From Collimonas arenae (GTDB lineage: Bacteria; Pseudomonadota; Gammaproteobacteria; Burkholderiales; Burkholderiaceae_D): a DNA stretch of 64,000 bases. The stretch is taken from the NCBI RefSeq assembly GCF_001584165.1, contig NZ_CP013233.1, positions 1 to 64,000 of the forward strand, given 5' to 3'. The notes beneath the pieces are model-generated. The model saw only the letters and a list, made by a program, of their open reading frames with translations, ran no database searches and was not told the origin of the DNA. Position numbers and translations under genes: made by a program. Of the stretch, positions 28,335 through 36,583 are shown in pieces; the stretch's first letter is position 1; each line of letters begins with the position of its first letter.

Positions 28335-29543
28335 TCATCCTTTCACACAAATGACTTGGCGCAACGTGTGCACCACTTCAACCAGATCGGTCTGGTGCGC
28401 CATGACCTGATCGATATCCTTGTAGGCGGCCGGAATTTCATCGACCACGCCGCCATCTTTGCGGCATTCGATGCCGGCCGTTTGAGCGGCCAGGTCGAAG
28501 TGGTTGAACTTGCGCTTGGCTTCACTGCGGCTCATGCGCCGGCCGGCGCCGTGCGAGCAGGAGCAAAACGATTCCGGGTTGCCTTTGCCACGCACGATGT
28601 AGCTTTTGGCGCCCATGCTGCCGGGGATAATGCCGAGTTCGCCTTCACGTGCCGAGATCGCGCCTTTGCGAGTGATGAACAGGTTTTCATTGCCGTGCAT
28701 TTCACGTGATACGTAGTTGTGATGGCAATTGATCGCTTCGCCGTCCAACTTGAATGGTGGCAGTTGCTGAGCCAGCACATCGACCGCTCGGCGCATCATT
28801 TCGCGCCGGTTGATCAATGCGTAGTCCTGCGCCCAGTCGACGGCTTCCACGTAGTCGTCGAACAGCGTCGAGTCTTCACTGAAGTACGCGAGATCCTTGT
28901 CCGGCAGATGCAGGTGATTGCGCTCCATATCCTTCTTCGCCGCCGAAATGAAGTAGCGTCCGATCACGTTGCCGATGCCGCGCGACCCGGAGTGCAGCAT
29001 GATCCAGACGCGCTGTTCCTCGTCCAGGCAGATCTCGATGAAATGATTGCCGCCGCCAAGCGTGCCGATCTGGCAAATCCAGGTCTGCGCAAACTTGTGC
29101 TGCATCTTCATGATTCCCTTGTGTTGCGCCACGATGCGGTCCAGCCGGTCATTCAGCGGACGGCCGACGCGGGCGTGCGCCGAGCCGCGTACCTTGTTCC
29201 ATTCGTGTTGTTCAAAACCGACTGGAATCGATGCTTCGATGGCGCTGCGCAGCCGCGCAAGGCTGTCGGGGAGCTGGCTTGCTGTCAGCGTGGTGCGTAC
29301 CGCGTTCATGCCGCAGCCGATATCCACACCGACTGCGGCGGGAATGATCGCGGCGCGAGTCGGAATCACGCTGCCAACGGTAGCGCCAATGCCGGCATGG
29401 ACATCGGGCATTGCCGCCACATGCGGATGCACGATCGGCAGGCTGGAGATGTTGATCAGCTGCTGCAGCGCACTGTGGTCGATCTCGTCGGTAAATATGT
29501 GCACGGGCACCAGGCCCTTGTGCAGGGTTTGTTTGATTGGCAT
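28335..29543 (-). CDS. rtcB: RtcB-family RNA ligase (paralogue 1, intact)
   Basis: RtcB joins RNA ends carrying 2',3'-cyclic phosphate or 3'-phosphate to 5'-OH, using GTP and manganese. This 402-residue copy is complete: GVDIGCGM (metal-binding Asp and Cys), GTLGGGNHFIE, HSGSRGIGN, INCHHNYV, IPGSMGAKSYIVRG, and SCSHGAGRRMSR with the guanylated His at about 331. It differs clearly from the second rtcB at 31733-32967, which is closer to E. coli RtcB. It heads a sub-operon with a small basic protein and an unknown protein, and sits directly after a candidate structured RNA and its terminator. Confidence 0.93.
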   Translation of the reverse strand: MPIKQTLHKGLVPVHIFTDEIDHSALQQLINISSLPIVHPHVAAMPDVHAGIGATVGSVIPTRAAIIPAAVGVDIGCGMNAVRTTLTASQLPDSLARLRSAIEASIPVGFEQHEWNKVRGSAHARVGRPLNDRLDRIVAQHKGIMKMQHKFAQTWICQIGTLGGGNHFIEICLDEEQRVWIMLHSGSRGIGNVIGRYFISAAKKDMERNHLHLPDKDLAYFSEDSTLFDDYVEAVDWAQDYALINRREMMRRAVDVLAQQLPPFKLDGEAINCHHNYVSREMHGNENLFITRKGAISAREGELGIIPGSMGAKSYIVRGKGNPESFCSCSHGAGRRMSRSEAKRKFNHFDLAAQTAGIECRKDGGVVDEIPAAYKDIDQVMAHQTDLVEVVHTLRQVICVKG

Positions 29544-29610
29544 AACTTTTTCTTCAAATTATTTGTCATGCCAGGGCTTTTGCCGCAGGCCGCGCCAATG
29601 GCGCGCCCGA

Positions 29611-29647
29611 AAAAGCAAAAACCCCGGCGAGTTTCCTCACCGGGGTT
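29611..29647 (-). terminator. Terminator after the candidate structured RNA
   Basis: Read on the minus strand, a 12-bp stem (AACCCCGGTGAG with CTCGCCGGGGTT, one mismatch) with a GAAA loop is followed by TTTTTGCTTTTT. It ends transcription coming from the HNH gene or the RNA upstream of rtcB paralogue 1. Confidence 0.85.
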
Positions 29648-29654
29648 CTTGATT

Positions 29655-29759
29655 GGAACGTCCGGCTCGGGGCGGCAATATTGCCGATACCCCGAGCAGG
29701 CATGCGCGGGGCTATGTGTGTTGCGAATTACCGATAGCCGTCCGTGGCATAGCCGTTCC
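29655..29759 (-). ncRNA. Candidate structured RNA in the RNA-repair operon
   Basis: About 105 nt on the minus strand fold into a closed multi-branch shape. Closing stem GGAACG/CGTTCC (29754-29759 with 29655-29660), a second stem GGCTATG/CATAGCC, and a third stem GCTCGGGG/CCCCGAGC capped by the palindrome CGGCAATATTGCCG. An intrinsic terminator follows eight bases later, and a possible promoter lies upstream at 29799-29828. No convincing protein frame covers it. Y-RNA-like or tRNA-like RNAs are known beside rtc genes in other bacteria, but I see neither a Ro-binding motif nor canonical tRNA consensus here, so the class is open. Confidence 0.55.
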
Positions 29760-29798
29760 TTTCCTGTAAAAATTGTTGGTTGAAATTACTGAGCTGCG

Positions 29799-29828
29799 AT
29801 TCTGCTCCCGATGAATTCCGGGTGTCAA
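29799..29828 (-). promoter_or_regulatory. Possible sigma-70 promoter for the structured RNA
   Basis: On the minus strand, a consensus -35 TTGACA (29823-29828) is followed after 18 bp by CAGAAT (29799-29804, four of six matches). Transcription would start about 30 bases before the closing stem of the candidate RNA. Confidence 0.35.
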
Positions 29829-29912
29829 ACAATTCACGGAGCGCGCAGCGTGTTTTGTTGTTTTTCGGTGCACGATTTGTGCGGGAGAATGCGTTGCGGG
29901 ATTGCGGCTACT

Positions 29913-30485
29913 TCAGTTCAACTCGCGCATCCTGCTGTGCTTCGGCAGGCGGGCGGCAAGGTAATCGTGTTGATCCGCCAGCACATTGCGGCCGCTCAGC
30001 AAATAGTGCTCGGCGCGGCAAGGAACGTACGGCACATACAACAGCGGGCGGAAATCTTCCAATGGCTTGTTGCCCTTTTCCTGGTTGCAGTCCTTGCAGG
30101 CGGTGACGCAGTTCATCCAGGTATCCTTGCCGCCATGGGAGCGCGCCAGGATATGGTCGCGCGACAGATCGCTATGTGTGAAATGGCCGCCGCAATAGGC
30201 GCAGGTGTAACGGTCGCGCCGGAATAGCAGATCGTTGTGATGGCCCAGCGGCAGTTCCATGTGCAGCATGCGCGCCATGATGGCGCTGCCGGCGATGGCG
30301 ATGATCGGTTTGACGAGGATGCGCGACTGTACTCCGGTGCGCGAGTAACCGCCGCGAAAGACGATGTCCCCTTCTCCCAACTCCCAAGCCACCTTCCCGC
30401 TCGCATAATAGAGCACAGCGTCTTGCGGCGAAATCCAGTCGAACGGATTTCCTGCGATGTCCAGAGTCAGAATATGGGAGCTCAT
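29913..30485 (-). CDS. HNH endonuclease family protein in the rtc locus
   Basis: A 190-residue HNH protein. The core is RDRYTCAYCGG, then a DH pair in SRDHILARSHGGKDTW, Asn in MNCVTACKDCNQEKGN, with two CxxC zinc pairs. The N-terminal 80 residues form a separate domain with no motif I recognise. ATG at 30485 is chosen because AAAGG lies eight bases upstream. It lies between rtcA and the structured RNA on the operon strand. This HNH form is widespread in proteobacteria as a stand-alone gene, so its placement in an RNA-repair operon could be chance or could mean that a cleavage enzyme is expressed with the repair enzymes. Confidence 0.85.
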   Translation of the reverse strand: MSSHILTLDIAGNPFDWISPQDAVLYYASGKVAWELGEGDIVFRGGYSRTGVQSRILVKPIIAIAGSAIMARMLHMELPLGHHNDLLFRRDRYTCAYCGGHFTHSDLSRDHILARSHGGKDTWMNCVTACKDCNQEKGNKPLEDFRPLLYVPYVPCRAEHYLLSGRNVLADQHDYLAARLPKHSRMRELN

Positions 30486-30630
30486 TTTCTTCACCTTTGC
30501 AGATGATTATAACCAGCATCTTGCGGTTTCGGAAAGTTCGTGATTTTTTGACTGCTTTAGCGACGTATGGCAATGAGTTCAGTTGCGGGATTGCCATTAG
30601 AGCGATTTTCCCGAGGCAATCCGCCTCTTT

Positions 30631-31650
30631 CTATCTTGTTTCGATGGTGCACGTGCTGAGCATGCCGTCATGTTCAAACGAAATCACTACTGGCAGGAAG
30701 TGTTCAATCACTTCGGCGTTCGTCGTCGCATGCTTTGACATGCAATTGGTGGTGAAGCGGCCACGGCCGGTCAGTGCAAATGGCAGCATGATTTGATCGG
30801 CCAAGTGCTCGCCGACTGCTGCTCCGGATGTGAGATATTGCCGCAATTGCGAAATTGCCTTCCTTGCAACATCTTCGGCGCGCACCATTTTCTCGCCGAA
30901 CGCGCAAAAGACATCCGTAACATATTGATATTCGAGCGTGATGAGCAAGGCATTACCGGGACCCTGTTCAGCTGGCAAGCCACGGATCAGCAATTGTGAC
31001 TCGTCCCAACCCATGGCTGCCTTCACACATGCGAGTTCCCGCTTTGCGACATCGAGTGGAACGCCGGCGATGAAGCTTTCCGCATAGCCTGATACGCGTT
31101 CTCCACGGGTCATCAATTCAAGTGACTTTAGCCGCGGGCATGGCGAAACGTGCGCAACTATTTCACCTCCACCAGCAGGATAAAAGCCGACGCGCTTCAA
31201 TTCGATCTCTAGCGTTGCGCCCATCTCAGCCAACACGCGGCCATATGCGCGCTGCAAGAAATGCGCCGGGGGCGCCATCGAATTATGTGTACCGCCAGTG
31301 ATATGAATCATGGAGGGTTCATCCGCATACAGCAGCGCCGGCAGCAATGTCTGCAACACCAAGGTACAGCTGCCAGCGGTGCCGATGGAGAATTTATAGT
31401 CCCCGCCCTTGATCTTGCCAGGCACAAATTCAAGCGATTGCGCGCCCACGGTTACAGAGCCGATATCGGCATTACATATTGCCGCCGCAGCTTGCACGGC
31501 GACCAGGTGTTGCCGCATCAATCCTGGCTTGGGACGATTTGCCCTGATATTGATAATGCGAAATGGTTGTCCGGTAATCATCGACAATGTTAATGCCGTA
31601 CGCAAAACCTGGCCGCCACCTTCCCCTGTTGCCCCATTCAATTCAATCAT
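30631..31650 (-). CDS. rtcA: RNA 3'-terminal phosphate cyclase RtcA
   Basis: RtcA converts RNA 3'-phosphate ends to 2',3'-cyclic phosphates through an RtcA-AMP intermediate, preparing ends for RtcB. The protein starts MIELNGATGEGGGQVLRTAL; with the ATG at 31650 it is 339 residues, matching E. coli RtcA (338). A longer frame upstream (to 31746) lacks family resemblance and covers a hairpin. Conserved parts include RANRPKPGLMRQHL, TAGSCTLVLQTLLP, GGTHNSMAPP, YPAGGGE, GEHLADQ, and the likely adenylated His at 307 in SKHATTN. It follows the E. coli-like rtcB on the same strand. Confidence 0.95.
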   Translation of the reverse strand: MIELNGATGEGGGQVLRTALTLSMITGQPFRIINIRANRPKPGLMRQHLVAVQAAAAICNADIGSVTVGAQSLEFVPGKIKGGDYKFSIGTAGSCTLVLQTLLPALLYADEPSMIHITGGTHNSMAPPAHFLQRAYGRVLAEMGATLEIELKRVGFYPAGGGEIVAHVSPCPRLKSLELMTRGERVSGYAESFIAGVPLDVAKRELACVKAAMGWDESQLLIRGLPAEQGPGNALLITLEYQYVTDVFCAFGEKMVRAEDVARKAISQLRQYLTSGAAVGEHLADQIMLPFALTGRGRFTTNCMSKHATTNAEVIEHFLPVVISFEHDGMLSTCTIETR

Positions 31651-31679
31651 TTTCTTCAATTTTTTCTTTGTTTTTATTA

Positions 31680-31709
31680 CCGAAGTCACGCCTGTAAGCG
31701 TGACTTCGG
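31680..31709. other. Perfect 12-bp hairpin between rtcB and rtcA
   Basis: Arms CCGAAGTCACGC (31680-31691) and GCGTGACTTCGG (31698-31709) enclose a six-base loop. No T-run follows on either strand, so it is not a standard terminator. It lies in the rtcB2-rtcA gap and may be an mRNA-processing, stability or protein-binding element. Confidence 0.65.
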
Positions 31710-31732
31710 GACGGTATAAGAGCAACGGCTCT

Positions 31733-32967
31733 CTATCCTTTAACACATACCACTTGCTTCAAGGTATGTATGACTTCGACCAAGGCGCGCTGCGCTTCCA
31801 TCACCGCATCAATATCCTTGTAGGCCATCGGGATTTCATCGATCACATTAGCATCCTTACGGCATTCAACACCTTCGGTCGCCTTGATCTGGTCGTCGAT
31901 GGTGAAGCGCTTCTTGGCTTCGGTGCGGCTCATGGTACGGCCGGCGCCGTGACTGCAGCTGTTGAAGCTCTCTGGATTACCTTTGCCGCGAACGATAAAG
32001 CTTTTTGCACCCATCGATCCTGGAATGATTCCCAGCTCGCCGGCACGTGCTGATACCGCCCCTTTACGCGTCACCAACACATCCTTGCCGAAATGCTGCT
32101 CCTTTTGCACATAGTTATGGTGGCAATTTACAGCTTCCACGTGAGTTTCGAACGGCTTTGTAATCACCGTACGAACTGCGGCGATCAAGTTTTGCATCAT
32201 CACTTCGCGATTCATGCGAGCAAATTTCTGGGCCCAGCCAACCGCTTCGATATAGTCATCGTAATGCCGGGTCCCTTCAGGCAAATACGCCAAATCCTGA
32301 TCCGGCAAATTAATGAAGTGGGTACGCATCTCTTGTTTGGCCAGTTCTATGAAATGGGAGCCGATCGCATTACCTACGCCGCGTGAACCGGAGTGCAACA
32401 TGAACCAGACGGCATTGGTCTCATCCAGACAAACTTCAATGAAGTGATTACCGGAACCGAGCGTTCCCAAGTGGCGATAATTATTGGTTTTCGCCAGCTT
32501 CGGTGTTTTAAGGCAGACCGCGTCGAATTCATCCTTCAATTGCGCCCAGGCGGCATCGACCGGTGTTGGCGGAGTTTCCCAGGAGCCCTTGTCGCGTCCC
32601 TTGAATCCCGCGTCTTCGGCGAAGCACCGTGTGGAATGGCTTTTTCAATTGCGCTGCGCAACGGGCCCAGGTTATCCGGCAGATCGCGGGCGTTCAAGGT
32701 TGTCTTGGCCGCCATCATTCCGCAGCCGATATCCACGCCGACAGCCGCTGGAATAATTGCACCCAGCGTCGGAATCACGCTGCCGATAGTCGAACCTTTA
32801 CCGAGGTGGACGTCCGGCATCACAGCGAGATGCTTGTAGATGAAAGGCATTTTCGCCGTGTTGCTCAGTTGTTGTCGTGCTTCGGCTTCCACCGGCACAC
32901 CCTTGGTCCACATCTTGATATGGCTACCACCCTCAACATTGAGGACATCGTATTCTTCGTGTTTCAT
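31733..32967 (-). pseudogene. rtcB: RtcB RNA ligase (paralogue 2, E. coli-like), frameshifted
   Basis: This copy closely resembles E. coli RtcB but is split into two frames: an N-terminal part from the ATG at 32967 (MKHEEYDVLNVEGG, with GVDIGCGM) and a C-terminal part ending at 31733 (GTLGSGNHFIE, HSGSRGVGN, NCHHNYVQKEQHFG, SCSHGAGRTMSR). Reading resumes in the second frame with GFKGRDKGSWETPP, which aligns with the E. coli protein. One missing base near 32619-32622 explains the break; restoring it gives 411 residues, against 408 in E. coli. The gene is first in the operon divergent from rtcR. All catalytic residues are present, so a sequencing indel is likely. Confidence 0.9.
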
Positions 32968-33551
32968 GATCTTTTCTTTTATAAATAAGGCTGATGTCGA
33001 GTGCTGCGGAAGTGCTTTCTTAGTTCTCCACCTGCATCCGCCTGATACCTGATAATGCGTGGTCAATCAAATCCCGACAAGAGTTGACAAGATATTTTGC
33101 CAAACTTGCTCGGTCTGGCAGGTCGGATAGGCACCGGCCATTCCAAATGTAGTCTTGTCCGTATTCGGGGACGCGCGTAATTGAGCGACGGTATGACAAG
33201 CAGTTGATGTGATGAGGCACGTTGATGTAGTCGCATCGGTATTCATGCCCCGTTCAAAGTTTGTACTGCTAATTCTGATCATCCAACTCATCTCTATCTC
33301 CCGTCTGTTGCCGAGACCGCTGTCGGTATTACCCGCGTATCGTTTGCGGCTAGGCATGTCATCCATAATTTCGTTACTTGCCTCTCCTTTATTGCAACGA
33401 CTGTGCCAGATAAGTATGTAGCAGCGAATATCTCGTGTAACGAATTGATTTCAAAGAGATTTGTTAAATATTCTTTGCTTTCAAAAGAGTTTGTGAGATA
33501 TTCATATTCCAAAGAGAATTATCTTATTGGATAAAGATTTATCTGAGAAAT
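32968..33551. promoter_or_regulatory. Divergent control region between rtcB and rtcR
   Basis: This gap of 584 bp holds no convincing gene; short frames exist but lack ribosome sites. It should contain the sigma-54 promoter of the rtc operon and RtcR sites. A weak GG-N10-GC sigma-54 match exists on the minus strand at 33131-33144 (TGGAATG...TGC). A closer -24 match, TTGGCA at 33088-33103, has wrong spacing. Three tandem repeat copies lie near rtcR at 33449-33520. Confidence 0.5.
33449..33520. repeat. Tandem repeats upstream of rtcR, possible RtcR binding sites
   Basis: Two 25-bp imperfect copies begin TTTCAAAGAG and TTTCAAAAGAG and end in ATATTC, at 33449-33473 and 33479-33503 (30-bp period, about three helical turns). 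A shorter third copy (TTCCAAAGAGAATT) lies at 33507-33520. Phased repeats upstream of a sigma-54 activator gene suggest upstream activating sites. Confidence 0.5.
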
Positions 33552-35177
33552 ATGAAGAAGAAACGCATTGTCGTCATTGGATTCTTAGGTACCCAGCTTG
33601 ATAAAGGCTCCGGCAGTGGCCGCTGGGAGAAATGGCGTCCGACAGTGGCGCTGACACAGCACGACGAGATGGTGGTTGAGCGGTTTGAGTTGCTCTACAG
33701 CGGCAAGTACGAGAATCTTGTGCAGCAGGTGACGAGGGATATCGGATCGGTGTCGCCGGAAACCGAGGTTGTTGCTCGCCAATTATCGATCGCCGATCCT
33801 TGGGATTTTGAAGATGTGTACGGTTGCCTGTTCGACTTTGCCAAAACCTATCCATTCGATACCGACAACGAGGAATACTGGATACACATCACGACCGGTA
33901 CACACGTTGTGCAGATCTGCATGTTCCTGATGACTGAAGCGCACTATTTTCCTGGGCGGTTGTTGCAAACATCGCCATCGCGCAGGCAGACGGTGGGCGA
34001 CGCAGGTAACTATACGTTGATAGACCTTGACCTTTCCAGGTATGACCAGATCGCGCAGCGGTTCTCGCGCGAACGGCAAGAAGGTGTCGCGTTCCTGAAG
34101 TCGGGCATCGCTACGCGCAATGCACACTTCAATACGATGATCGACGAAATTGAGCGGGTCGCCATCAAATCCAAGGCGCCGATGCTGCTTATGGGCCCTA
34201 CCGGCGCCGGTAAGTCCTTCCTGGCGAAGCGCGTGTTCAAATTGAAGAAGGCGCGTCATCAGCTGGATGGCAAGTTCGTAGAGATCAATTGTGCAACGCT
34301 GCACGGTGATGGCGCTGGATCGACGTTGTTCGGCCATATCAAGGGTGCGTTCACCGGCGCGGCATCTGACCGCCCAGGGTTGCTCCGCACGGCGCACAAA
34401 GGATTGCTGTTTCTTGATGAGATTGGTGAACTTGGCCTCGATGAGCAGGCGATGCTGCTGAAAGCCATCGAGGAAAAGCGTTTCTTGCCAGTGGGGAGCG
34501 ACAACGAAGTGCAAAGCGATTTTCAACTGATCGCCGGCACCAATCGCGATTTGTCGAGAGAAGTAGTGGCCGGGCGTTTTCGTGAAGATTTGTACGCGCG
34601 GATTAATTTGTGGACGTATGAATTGCCTGGGTTGGTAGATCGTTCCGAAGATATAGAGCCGAATATGGATTATCTGCTGGCTCAGTTCGGTGCAGAAAAC
34701 GGCCAAATGGTCCGATTCAACAAGGAGGCGCGTGATCACTACATGCGGTTTGCAATGTCGAAGGAGGCATTGTGGATGGGGAATTTCCGTGATCTGTCCG
34801 CATCCATAACGCGCATGGCGACGCTGGCTGATGCTGGCCGAATTACTGATGCGATTGTAGTGGACGAGACGCTACGGCTGAAGCGGCTGTGGCAGCATTA
34901 TGCGACGCCGCCCATCCAACCAGGCGAGTTCAACCTTGACGAGGTAATGGAGCGTGAGCAGATCGAGCAATTGGATTTGTTCGACGCTTTGCAATTGACG
35001 GCGGTAATCAATATCTGCCGGCGTTCGAAATCGATGTCGGATGCCGGGCGAAAATTGTTTGCGGCTTCGCGCAGCACAAAGCTCAATCCCAACGACGCGG
35101 ATCGCCTGAAGAAATATCTTGTCAGGTTTGGACTCAGTTGGGGCAAGTTGAACGCCGATAGCACCGACGGATTCTGA
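33552..35177 (+). CDS. rtcR: Sigma-54-dependent activator RtcR
   Basis: RtcR activates the rtc operon with sigma-54 RNA polymerase after RNA damage. The 541-residue protein has the RtcR-type N-terminal domain (about 1-180; a CARF-like Rossmann fold in this family, with HITTGTHVVQI near 116), then an AAA+ domain with Walker A GPTGAGKS at 215-222, GAFTGA at 265-270 for sigma-54 contact, and Walker B LLFLDEIGEL near 285-294. The C-terminal 100 residues should carry a DNA-binding helix-turn-helix. It is transcribed away from rtcB, as in E. coli. CARF domains bind nucleotide or RNA-end ligands, so the signal is probably a broken-RNA product. Confidence 0.95.
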   Translation: MKKKRIVVIGFLGTQLDKGSGSGRWEKWRPTVALTQHDEMVVERFELLYSGKYENLVQQVTRDIGSVSPETEVVARQLSIADPWDFEDVYGCLFDFAKTYPFDTDNEEYWIHITTGTHVVQICMFLMTEAHYFPGRLLQTSPSRRQTVGDAGNYTLIDLDLSRYDQIAQRFSRERQEGVAFLKSGIATRNAHFNTMIDEIERVAIKSKAPMLLMGPTGAGKSFLAKRVFKLKKARHQLDGKFVEINCATLHGDGAGSTLFGHIKGAFTGAASDRPGLLRTAHKGLLFLDEIGELGLDEQAMLLKAIEEKRFLPVGSDNEVQSDFQLIAGTNRDLSREVVAGRFREDLYARINLWTYELPGLVDRSEDIEPNMDYLLAQFGAENGQMVRFNKEARDHYMRFAMSKEALWMGNFRDLSASITRMATLADAGRITDAIVVDETLRLKRLWQHYATPPIQPGEFNLDEVMEREQIEQLDLFDALQLTAVINICRRSKSMSDAGRKLFAASRSTKLNPNDADRLKKYLVRFGLSWGKLNADSTDGF

Positions 35178-35886
35178 GTTGCTGAGTACGGTGCCGTGTA
35201 AAAAGCGATCCAGCATGGGGAAATCGTGTTGTCCACCATCACAACTCGCTCGAAGGGCCATTGCAGGATTTTCTGTGTACTGGCATCGGTGGCGTTGCTA
35301 TCTTTCACCAGCATACGGATCGTCCGCGGCAGTTGCATATGGTCGTGTCGGCCATGGGAGGTCTCCAGTCCACCACTGGCAGAGGTCAGTATGTATCAGC
35401 GCGAGCGAGGCGCGATGGAGTCAGGCGATTTCGTTACTGATCGGGATGCCTTCGAAAAGAAGCTGGTCAAGATCGGCTGCCCATTCCGCCATGTCTATGA
35501 GAGACCTAAAAACGGTCGTGGTGTTTCTCCCGCATCGGCGCGCGCCGTTGCGACGTAAATAATGCGTTAATGTATTCAATGTGCGTTAGCGCACAGATAT
35601 GCCGGGATGTCCGTTGTAGAGTGAGTTGTGTCAGTGCAAATAAAGCTGCCGGATTGGATTGTTGATTGCTGCCGCTGGGGAACATTTTGGCTTTGGCGTG
35701 CTCAAACGACAACGTCTTGCCAGGATCGTGTCTATGGCCGACATGGCCGTTATTCGGCGCGATAGCGGAGAGCGAGGCGCTTGGAAGATATCAAATTGTT
35801 ACTATTTGATACACCTGCCTTTGGCTTAAATGCTATATTTGCAACATTATACGAATCATAAACGGTATTTTTAGACGGAGAATAAT
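35178..35886. other. Gene-free region after rtcR
   Basis: About 700 bp without a convincing gene. Overlapping frames on both strands (for example 35226-35558 on plus) have no ribosome site and no recognisable family. The base composition is mixed, with an AT-rich final 100 bases that probably include the promoter of the SYLF lipoprotein gene. It may be a decayed gene or remnant of an inserted element. Confidence 0.5.
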
Positions 35887-36480
35887 ATGCAAAAGAAATC
35901 ACCATTGTTCCGGAGCCGCAGCCTCGCAGCGATCACTATCGCTTTGGCCAGTGTCACCTTCGCCGGCTGCACCACAACCATGCCGGATCGCGATGCCAGC
36001 GCCAGTAGCAGCCGTAACGAAATCAACGCCGGTGCTGACGCTACTCTGTCCAAGCTGTACCAGACAGCCCCCGCCTCGCGTGACCTGGTTGCGCGCGCCA
36101 AGGGCGTGCTGATTTTCCCGGCAGTGCTGCAAGCCGGCTTCGTGGTCGGTGCTGAATACGGCAAGGGCGTTCTGCGCGTCGGCAACCGCACCGAAGCCTA
36201 TTACTCCACTACCGCCGGCTCGATCGGCTTCCAGGCCGGTGCGCAATCCAAGGCTATCGTTGTGCTGTTCATGACGCAGGATTCGCTCGACAAATTCCGT
36301 CATAGCGAAGGCTATACAGTAGGAGCCGATGCAACCGTGGCGCTGGCCAATATCGGTGCCAACGGCAATATCGACAGCAACACCGTGCAGCAGCCGATCA
36401 TCGGTTTCGTCACCACCAATGGCGGCTTGATCGCCGGCGTGTCGCTGCAAGGCGCGAAGATCAGCAAAATCAACCTGTAA
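35887..36480 (+). CDS. SYLF/YSC84-domain lipoprotein
   Basis: A 197-residue precursor with a signal peptide ending in a lipobox (TFAGC, Cys at about 28), followed by a SYLF (YSC84, DUF500) lipid-binding domain. Typical parts are AKGVLIFPAVLQAGFVVGAEYGKGVL and SIGFQAGAQSKAIVVLFMT, ending in LIAGVSLQGAKI. SYLF proteins bind lipids and are often stress-induced in bacteria. It is a single-gene unit with an intrinsic terminator at 36527-36554. Confidence 0.9.
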   Translation: MQKKSPLFRSRSLAAITIALASVTFAGCTTTMPDRDASASSSRNEINAGADATLSKLYQTAPASRDLVARAKGVLIFPAVLQAGFVVGAEYGKGVLRVGNRTEAYYSTTAGSIGFQAGAQSKAIVVLFMTQDSLDKFRHSEGYTVGADATVALANIGANGNIDSNTVQQPIIGFVTTNGGLIAGVSLQGAKISKINL

Positions 36481-36526
36481 TAGGCTTAAGGCCGCATGGC
36501 GACAGCCACGCTGCCTGCTTGTATCG

Positions 36527-36554
36527 AACGGCACCTGCGGGTGCCGTTTTTTTT
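36527..36554 (+). terminator. Terminator after the SYLF lipoprotein gene
   Basis: A 9-bp stem (AACGGCACC with GGTGCCGTT) around TGCG is followed by a run of eight T. Confidence 0.9.
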
Positions 36555-36583
36555 GGAGTGAACTGGCAGTCTTAGTTTTGGTT

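Noticed and set aside
29655..29759. A standard tRNA
   Set aside because: The closing stem and arms look tRNA-like at first, but there is no D-loop or T-loop consensus, no anticodon arm of normal size and the length (about 105 nt) is wrong.
28719..29783. 354-codon plus-strand frame opposite rtcB
   Set aside because: Antisense to a clearly conserved RtcB and to the structured RNA; no motif.
33088..33103. A sigma-54 promoter at TTGGCA...TTGT
   Set aside because: The GG to GT spacing is one base too long and the -12 element lacks GC; kept only as a remark.
33067..33512. Small frames in the rtcB-rtcR gap
   Set aside because: They have no ribosome site and overlap the expected control region.
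35179..35562. Overlapping frames after rtcR
   Set aside because: No ribosome site, no domain, and competing frames on both strands; treated as non-coding.
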